Positions 5,144-9,884 of a stretch of 9,884 nt of DNA are shown piece after piece (positions within the stretch are counted from its first letter, which is position 1; each line of letters begins with the position of its first letter). Where the stretch lies: assembly GCA_024274855.1 (NCBI GenBank), contig JAJSAJ010000249.1:1-9884 (forward strand), written 5' to 3'. The translations under genes and the position numbers were made by a program. The notes under the pieces were generated by a model that saw only the letters and a list, made by a program, of their open reading frames with translations, made no database searches and had not been told where the DNA came from. This stretch comes from Planctomycetota bacterium (GTDB lineage Bacteria; Planctomycetota; Planctomycetia; Pirellulales; Pirellulaceae).

Positions 5144-7002
5144 TACTTCAACCCAGGCAGTTGCCGCTTGAGCCTTTGGATTGCGACCGCCGTGACGCGA
5201 GTATTTTCCAACTCGAGTTGCTCCAAGTTTCGGAATCGCGCCAAGCCTTCGATCCCATGGTCAGTAACCTGCGTTCCGGTAAGCCAGAGAATTTTAAGCC
5301 GACTCAGTCGCGGCAACATCCGCAGCCCCTCATCCCCCACTCGCGTCCGCGAAAGATCCAACTCTTCCAACTTTACGAACCGACCAATCGTCGCAATTGC
5401 CTGATCATCAATCGATGTTTTTTCCAGACTCAATTGGTCCAACTGGCGGCAGTCCGCGAACCGGGCCAAACCACGGCAACTCGCCTTGGTAAACGAAAGA
5501 TCGAGCCAGCGAAGCTGTGGCAACTCGGGCAGTTTCAGTAGCCCTTGATCTGTCACATCCGTGTGGCAAAGACACAACTTGCGGCACATCGGATCGACGA
5601 ACTGAAGCTGCTGATCCGTGACATTCAGGAACTGGATGTAGTCTCGATCTATTTCGGTATCATCACAACCGGCCAATTGCTGCAAAGTCTGGGGACCGTC
5701 GCGGCGTTGGTAGACAGCCAAAAGATACTGAACCAATGGTCGCGCCAACCTGCGGCTGTCCGCATGCATGAAGAAATGGGCCAAGCCGGCAGACTGGCTA
5801 TAGAGCCGGCGGACATCCTGATCCTTTTGAAACTCAGTCCGGCCCAACGCAACCAGCTTGGCCAAAGGCCTGAGGTTCCGTTCACACAATCCGCGATAGC
5901 GCGCATACTGCAGTCGCTCGGCATCCACACCGCCAGTCGTGCAGTAGTGATCGTGGCACACCAACGACTCCATGTACAGGGCAACCGCTTCGATGACCCA
6001 AAAGTTCCCTTGCTCACCGACCTGCTTTGTTGTCGGCCGAGTTTCTTGAAAAAATTGATGTGTTGCCTCGTGAACCCACGACCGATGCGTCTTTTTTTCA
6101 TCCGCGAAGAAATAGGCCGTTTTCGCAGTCTGCGAGTAGTAGCCGACGCTGATTCCAATCTGCGACTCGAAGCGTCCCAGTTGCTGAACGTACTCGTCTC
6201 GATCACGAAAAACGACGACTTGGAATTTCGGTTCCGGTCCAAGCGTGGTCCGTCCGCCTTCCAGACGGGCGGTCAACTGTTTGGACGTACTCCAATAGTC
6301 GAAAAACAACTGGCGCCAGACCGCGTGGACTCGTTCCAAAAACTTAACGACTTCAATCCCAATCTTCGGGTTGGCATTGGTCGTTACCTGAAAATGCCCA
6401 CTATCGATCTTCCAATACCGTTTGCGTTGCCAACCGAAGGTCGGATGAATCGAGGTTCCCGGTCGCCGTCTGATTCTCTGCTGCGGATTGCGCCACCCGC
6501 TGCTGGTCGCGATATATCCCAGAACGCGTCGCGTTTCGGCATGATCCGGATCTTCACGCAACACCTCATGCAGCAATTGATAGGCTTCGGCGCCGTGACC
6601 AGCTCTTGCTTCCTGGCCGGCGAGCAAGAAAAGCTGTTTCGCCTGTTCCTTGCGATACTCGGTAAACTTCTTATACCACGACCGAACAATTGCCCGTGCT
6701 TTCGCCGGCGGCCGAACCGGATCGTTTGGTGCGGGCATGAACAAGTAGTAACGTCCGGGATCTCGCAAGCTTGCCCAGCGGCGTGAAATGGCGGCTTGCT
6801 CGGGCAGATCCAGCTGATCACACTTGGCCGCCAGCGTTTCAAGCTGGTTCCGATAGGCCGTGTCCAGCTTGCTCCGGGCTGGTGCATTCCCCTGGGCCCA
6901 GGAGGCCCCCCTGCCGGCAAATACCAACACGCCAACAGCGATTGTGATCAGCCATCGGCGAAGCAAGGCGATCGTTAGACCAGCACACATATCAGACAAC
7001 AA
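5143..7002 (-). CDS. exported gluzincin-like (DUF1570-type) protein with C-terminal leucine-rich repeats
   Basis: The protein has 619 residues from the chosen start. A hydrophobic stretch, WLITIAVGVLVFAG (17-30), followed by ASWAQG looks like a signal peptide with cleavage near 37. Residues about 120-165 resemble a helical TPR-like hairpin. SWVHEATHQFF contains HExxH (311-315), and NFWVIEAVALYMES supplies a candidate third zinc ligand (E338). Together these form the gluzincin pattern of DUF1570-like proteins. Residues about 478-619 form five or so leucine-rich repeats of about 24 residues, with the pattern LxxLDLSxTxVxDxGL. The frame opens further to 7080, but that part overlaps the upstream gene's terminator. 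GGAGG (7015-7011) sits eight bases before a TTG at 7002, so that start is preferred; ATG 6990 is the alternative, 20 bases from the same site. The protein is probably periplasmic or surface-exposed. The peptidase activity is predicted from motifs only; the substrate is unknown. Confidence 0.82.
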   Translation of the reverse strand: MLSDMCAGLTIALLRRWLITIAVGVLVFAGRGASWAQGNAPARSKLDTAYRNQLETLAAKCDQLDLPEQAAISRRWASLRDPGRYYLFMPAPNDPVRPPAKARAIVRSWYKKFTEYRKEQAKQLFLLAGQEARAGHGAEAYQLLHEVLREDPDHAETRRVLGYIATSSGWRNPQQRIRRRPGTSIHPTFGWQRKRYWKIDSGHFQVTTNANPKIGIEVVKFLERVHAVWRQLFFDYWSTSKQLTARLEGGRTTLGPEPKFQVVVFRDRDEYVQQLGRFESQIGISVGYYSQTAKTAYFFADEKKTHRSWVHEATHQFFQETRPTTKQVGEQGNFWVIEAVALYMESLVCHDHYCTTGGVDAERLQYARYRGLCERNLRPLAKLVALGRTEFQKDQDVRRLYSQSAGLAHFFMHADSRRLARPLVQYLLAVYQRRDGPQTLQQLAGCDDTEIDRDYIQFLNVTDQQLQFVDPMCRKLCLCHTDVTDQGLLKLPELPQLRWLDLSFTKASCRGLARFADCRQLDQLSLEKTSIDDQAIATIGRFVKLEELDLSRTRVGDEGLRMLPRLSRLKILWLTGTQVTDHGIEGLARFRNLEQLELENTRVTAVAIQRLKRQLPGLK

Positions 7003-7075
7003 CGCGCACACCTCCGGCAAAAAAAGACCCGCCTCTCTCGGCATGTTGGTCATACGGCGTACGTGGAGCCAGGGA

Positions 7076-7109
7076 AACAAATCCCCTCACGGGCTGAACC
7101 CGCGAGGGG
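7076..7109 (-). terminator. rho-independent terminator of the sugar isomerase-like gene
   Basis: On the minus strand CCCCTC-G-CGGG, loop TTCAG, CCCG-T-GAGGGG forms a ten-pair GC-rich stem with one mismatch (7109-7083). It is followed directly by ATTTGTTT. It lies 23 bases past the stop of the TIM-barrel gene at 7133 and before the peptidase/LRR start, so the two genes are separate transcription units. Confidence 0.75.
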
Positions 7110-7132
7110 AGCCGATGCAGATGTGAGCCGCA

Positions 7133-8134
7133 TTACGAGCCTTCGTCGAATGCCGAATCAAACGCACGACCACTTTGTGAAAAGTTCATGCGACGCGTAA
7201 ACTCACAGGCCTCCTTGGCACCAAACTCGCGATCCATGCCCGAGTCTTCCCATTCGATCGACAACGGGCCTTCGTAGCCAATATCGTTCAGTGCGCGGAT
7301 GATCTCCTCAAAATTCACGCCACCTCGACCCGGGCTGCGGAAGTCCCAACCGCGACGAGCATCCCCAAAGTTCAAATGACTGGCCAGGATGCCGGACTTG
7401 CCGTTTAGTGTCGTGATGGCGTCCTTCACATGCATGTGATAAATCCGGTCCGGGAACGCGCGAATAAACTCGACCGGGTCAACGCCCTGCCAATGCAAAT
7501 GGCTGGGATCAAAGTTGAATCCAAACTCCTCACGGTAATCGAGCGCCTCCAATGCCCGCTCGGCAGTATACAAGTCAAATGCGATCTCGGTCGGGTGGAC
7601 TTCGAGAGCAAACTTGATACCGCACTCGCCAAATACGTCGAGGATCGGATTGAACCGCTCGGCCAACAAATCAAATCCCGCATCGATCATGCTTTGTGGA
7701 ACAGGCGGAAACGAGTAATTCAAGTGCCAGATGCTGGACCCGGTGAACCCATTGACAATTCCGATCCCAAATTTTTGGGCGGCACGTGCCGTATTCTTCA
7801 GCTCTTCGATTGCCCGCTCGGTCACGCCGTCCGGATCGCCATCCCCCCAAACATAGTCGGGAACGATGGCCTGGTGTCGTGCATCAATCGGATCCAGAAT
7901 CGCCTGGCCGACCAAGTGGGCACTGATCGCATGGCACTGGAGGTCGTGACTTTCCAGTTGTTCTCGTTTCTGGACGCAATAGTTTTCGTCGGCCAGGGCT
8001 TTGTCGACCTCGAAGTGGTCACCCCAACATGCCAGCTCCATTCCGTCGTACCCAAACTCCTTCGCCTTTCGCACCATCTCGGAAAACGGTACATCGGCCC
8101 ATTGGCCAGTAAATAGAGTAACCGGTCGTGCCAT
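7133..8134 (-). CDS. sugar phosphate isomerase/epimerase-like TIM barrel (AP endonuclease family 2 fold)
   Basis: The protein has 333 residues, cytoplasmic, without a signal peptide. It begins MARPVTLFTGQWADVPF, and GYDGMELACWGDHF (28-41) is the first barrel segment. Likely divalent-metal ligands are at the strand ends: E178 in LEVHP, D209 and H212 in NFDPSHLHWQ, H235 in YHMHVKD, and E294 in SIEWEDSG. This is the xylose-isomerase-like barrel (Pfam AP_endonuc_2), seen in many sugar, inositol and keto-sugar isomerases and epimerases. The exact substrate cannot be read from the sequence. The frame is open to 8230, but ATG 8134 has AAGGAG six bases upstream and matches family length. It is divergent from the secreted STN-like gene and ends in a clear terminator, so it is a single-gene unit. 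Confidence 0.9.
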   Translation of the reverse strand: MARPVTLFTGQWADVPFSEMVRKAKEFGYDGMELACWGDHFEVDKALADENYCVQKREQLESHDLQCHAISAHLVGQAILDPIDARHQAIVPDYVWGDGDPDGVTERAIEELKNTARAAQKFGIGIVNGFTGSSIWHLNYSFPPVPQSMIDAGFDLLAERFNPILDVFGECGIKFALEVHPTEIAFDLYTAERALEALDYREEFGFNFDPSHLHWQGVDPVEFIRAFPDRIYHMHVKDAITTLNGKSGILASHLNFGDARRGWDFRSPGRGGVNFEEIIRALNDIGYEGPLSIEWEDSGMDREFGAKEACEFTRRMNFSQSGRAFDSAFDEGS

Positions 8135-8155
8135 CGTTTGCTCCTTCCAAGGTGT

Positions 8156-8161
8156 GTTATA
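8156..8161 (-). promoter_or_regulatory. possible -10 element for the TIM-barrel gene
   Basis: TATAAC on the minus strand lies 21 bases before the ATG at 8134. That would give a leader of about 15 bases containing the ribosome binding site. No good -35 hexamer was found 16-18 bases upstream, so this is tentative. Confidence 0.35.
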
Positions 8162-8323
8162 ATTGCATTGGCCCGCGAACATTCTGGCACTCAGTCGCTC
8201 CATCACGGCCACCGATAGCGGGCGAGTCACAAGGGGTTATTTTCGCGTGCCGAAGGGCCGTGTGCAACTCCCACCCCCACAATTCCAGGTCCAAAACTGA
8301 CCGATAGCAGTAATTTCCGCCGC

Positions 8324-8352
8324 TTGACCGGCCTGAGTTTGCGGATTACATC
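8324..8352 (+). promoter_or_regulatory. possible promoter for the secreted STN-like gene
   Basis: TTGACC (8324-8329) and TACATC (8347-8352) are 17 bases apart. The -35 is good, the -10 weak. The leader would be about 60 bases and the AAGGGG ribosome binding site lies near 8408-8413. Confidence 0.35.
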
Positions 8353-8419
8353 GTTTGATTCGGCCCTCTTGGGGTCATCGAGTTCGACTCGGTTCATTTA
8401 TCACATCAAGGGGCTCATC

Positions 8420-9460
8420 ATGGTTTGCTACTTCCCGCGTCTGCTGGTGTTGGTCGTCGTTTCAGGATTTCTGGCTCCCCTTCCCTTTTGCCGAGCGGCT
8501 GATCCTCCGGTATCACTCGAACTGCTGACCGAACCGGGATTCCGCATGACCCGTACACAGCGTTGGATCGGCTTTCTGACGGACGTCGGTTTTGCACCCG
8601 TTCGAATCCGGGGCGCCCGCCCGGGTGAGGAGGCAAAGATCACGCGGATGGGAACGGACAATGCACCTCGCTACCGAGTTCGTGGACTGCTGAACAGCCG
8701 TGGCATGCTGCATGTTCCGGGCGCCACGATCCGCTACGGCCAACGACGCGAGCTTACGGCGTGGCTTGCCAAACTTCGCCATGGGGGTAAGGAGGCAGCA
8801 ACAAGCCCCACGGGCGTATTCGGCCTAACCGCAAAACAACTGCTGCACGTTCATGATGCGCTCGCGGCTCCAGTCGCGCAGACGACACGTGGCACACGCA
8901 TAAACGTACAAATTCAGCAGATTGCTTCATCGCTCGGGGCGGAACTGCTACTCGACACGAAAGCCCGGTCGGCTTTGCGATCGCCGGAAACCGTTTCGGA
9001 TGAATTACGTGGTGTCAGCTGTGGTACGGCACTGGTTGCCCTCCTGCGACCACTCGGATTGGAACTCGTCCCCACAACTCCCGAACAGGGAAAGCTGCGG
9101 CTGAAAGTCCTGCCGACCGGCATCGAAAAGGACCAATGGCCGTTGGGTTGGAAACCCAAAAAACCGACCGGGCAAATCGCACCGGCTCTGTTGAAGTTCG
9201 TGCCCGTCGAGATTGCCGACACGCCCTTGACAGAAGCATTGGACGCGATCCACAAGCGGCTGAACATCCCGATCCTTATCGATCACAACGCGTTGGCTCG
9301 CCGCGAAGTGGATATCGCCATGAAAGTGTCCCTGCCGCAAACCAAGACGTTCTATAAGAAAATCATCGACCGACTGCTCTACCAGGCAAAACTGAAGTGT
9401 GATCTACGCGTTGACGAAGCAGATCACCCGTTCCTGTGGATCACGACACTCGGTGGCTAG
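8420..9460 (+). CDS. secreted protein of unknown function with two STN/secretin-N-like modules
   Basis: The protein has 346 residues. The ATG at 8420 is six bases after AAGGGG and begins a clear signal peptide: YFPRLLVLVVVSGFLAPL, then CRA before ADPP, with cleavage near residue 27. The frame is open upstream to 8324, but that start would bury the signal peptide. The C-terminal part (about 258-346) has VPVEIADTPLTEALDAIH, then NIPILIDHNALARREVDI, then FYKKIIDRLLYQAKL and a final LWITT strand. This is the helix-strand order of short STN/secretin-N-type domains found in many planctomycete secreted proteins. An earlier stretch (about 160-240: INVQIQQIASSLGAELLLDTKA then CGTALVALLRPLGLEL) shows the same order and may be a degenerate second copy. 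No beta-barrel or catalytic motif is seen. The cellular role is unknown; the domain calls are by eye. Confidence 0.8.
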   Translation: MVCYFPRLLVLVVVSGFLAPLPFCRAADPPVSLELLTEPGFRMTRTQRWIGFLTDVGFAPVRIRGARPGEEAKITRMGTDNAPRYRVRGLLNSRGMLHVPGATIRYGQRRELTAWLAKLRHGGKEAATSPTGVFGLTAKQLLHVHDALAAPVAQTTRGTRINVQIQQIASSLGAELLLDTKARSALRSPETVSDELRGVSCGTALVALLRPLGLELVPTTPEQGKLRLKVLPTGIEKDQWPLGWKPKKPTGQIAPALLKFVPVEIADTPLTEALDAIHKRLNIPILIDHNALARREVDIAMKVSLPQTKTFYKKIIDRLLYQAKLKCDLRVDEADHPFLWITTLGG

Positions 9461-9583
9461 AGTCCGCAACGTGCTGGGAGCGTACGGCGGTCTTTCAGGC
9501 CGTCGAAGAGGTGGGGATAGACGTGCTCTCCTTGCCTGCCCGGACGCGGATCGGAACCGGCGAGGGCGCGTGTCTCTTATAGG

Positions 9584-9602
9584 TGGCCGAGTCGTTCGGC
9601 CA
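9584..9602 (+). terminator. hairpin in the convergent intergenic region
   Basis: TGGCCGA and TCGGCCA form a perfect seven-pair stem around a five-base loop, followed on the plus strand by TTCTTC. It could terminate the plus-strand gene ending at 9460, although it is 123 bases away and the T-tract is poor. Confidence 0.35.
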
Positions 9603-9732
9603 TTCTTCGACAAGGCTACAAGCCCATCGCACGGGGCTCTATTGCAGCTAAGGACCGGCGTATCAAGCACTGTCGCTCTTACTGGGGACGACGCGAGCTT
9701 TCCGGTCCGCCTCTAGCTGCGAGACTGCTTCA

Positions 9733-9753
9733 CCCATGAGACAAGCTCATGGG
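9733..9753. terminator. perfect hairpin downstream of the URO-D-like gene
   Basis: CCCATGAG (9733-9740) pairs with CTCATGGG (9746-9753) around ACAAG. It is 48 bases past the stop of the right-edge minus-strand gene and has no T-tract. It resembles the short word-like palindromes elsewhere in this window. Confidence 0.4.
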
Positions 9754-9800
9754 GGTCCGGGACTTGTGCGACAGTTATTGATTGGCGAATCCCAAGGGGT

Positions 9801-9884
9801 CTACTCGTAAGGGGCGAACTCGTTAGCCGCGTCCAACATGGCAATAACGCTTTCCGCCGGCACATCGGCCAGGACGTTGTGAAC
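9801..9884 (-). CDS. C-terminal end of a uroporphyrinogen-decarboxylase-like protein
   Basis: Only the last 27 codons and a TAG stop are inside the window; the rest lies beyond the right edge. The visible residues begin VHNVLADVPAESVIAMLDAA and end NEFAPYE. The pattern HNxxxDVPxExVxAMxxAA is typical of the C-terminal strand and helix of URO-D/MtaA-type TIM barrels. Planctomycetes carry many such paralogues that are not haem-biosynthetic. With this little sequence, haem synthesis (hemE) and a corrinoid methyltransferase-like role cannot be told apart. Confidence 0.65.
   Translation of the reverse strand, partial: VHNVLADVPAESVIAMLDAANEFAPYE

Larger units (their letters stand above)
9461..9800. 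other. 340-base stretch without recognisable gene
   Basis: No supported coding region was found. Frames here are short and lack ribosome binding sites and family motifs. Three short inverted repeats are present: ACGGC/GCCGT (9484-9503), TGGCCGA/TCGGCCA (9584-9602) and CCCATGAG/CTCATGGG (9733-9753). It contains the 3' ends of the two flanking convergent genes' transcripts. Confidence 0.5.

Noticed and set aside
5545..6786. Long plus-strand open frame (413 codons) opposite the peptidase/LRR gene
   Set aside because: It is antisense to a gene with signal peptide, HExxH and leucine-rich repeats. Its own translation shows no motif, and it follows from the codon use of the opposite strand.
7430..8116. 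Plus-strand open frame (228 codons) opposite the TIM-barrel gene
   Set aside because: It is a shadow of a well-supported isomerase-like gene, with no recognisable domain or ribosome binding site.
9399..9716. Open frames on both strands over the end of the STN-like gene and the following gap
   Set aside because: They are Arg/Pro-rich translations without motif, overlapping the end of a supported gene and lacking ribosome binding sites.

Overview
The window looks like chromosomal DNA of a planctomycete, most likely of the Pirellula/Rhodopirellula type. This is inferred from the gene content: a HerA-like ATPase, an NYN-LOTUS protein, a creatininase-family hydrolase, a secreted peptidase-like protein with leucine-rich repeats, a TIM-barrel sugar isomerase, a secreted STN-like protein and a uroporphyrinogen-decarboxylase-like protein. 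Moderate GC content and intergenic regions rich in short perfect palindromes fit the same picture. No marker gene fixes the taxon.

Layout. Bases 1-1977 (minus) encode most of a large P-loop ATPase whose C-terminus lies off the left edge. Divergent from it, 2138-2899 (plus) encodes an NYN nuclease-like domain followed by an OST-HTH/LOTUS domain. Convergent with that gene is a small minus-strand cluster: a CspA-type cold-shock gene (3180-3377) broken by one in-frame TAA at codon 50, then a 37-codon very lysine-rich ORF (3022-3135). Upstream of it is tRNA-His(GTG) (3714-3788, minus) with a good sigma70-type promoter.

Bases 3939-4739 (minus) encode a creatininase-family hydrolase. The 403-base gap behind it holds five consecutive perfect hairpins (4813-4935) and one copy of a roughly 110-base repeat (4954-5064). 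The other copy of that repeat (3539-3648) lies between the tRNA and the cold-shock gene.

Bases 5143-7002 (minus) encode an exported gluzincin-like protein with C-terminal leucine-rich repeats. It is separated by a clear terminator hairpin from a sugar phosphate isomerase/epimerase-like TIM barrel (7133-8134, minus). Divergent from that, 8420-9460 (plus) encodes a secreted protein with two STN-like modules. After 340 bases without a recognisable gene, the right edge holds the last 27 codons of a uroporphyrinogen-decarboxylase-like gene (minus).

How the genes relate. Mostly these are independently transcribed single genes, not one pathway. The only tight unit is the cold-shock/lysine-rich pair. 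The most unusual points are the nonsense codon in the cold-shock gene, the five-hairpin array, the two-copy intergenic repeat, and the divergent ATPase/NYN-LOTUS pair. No complete new multi-gene system could be demonstrated.
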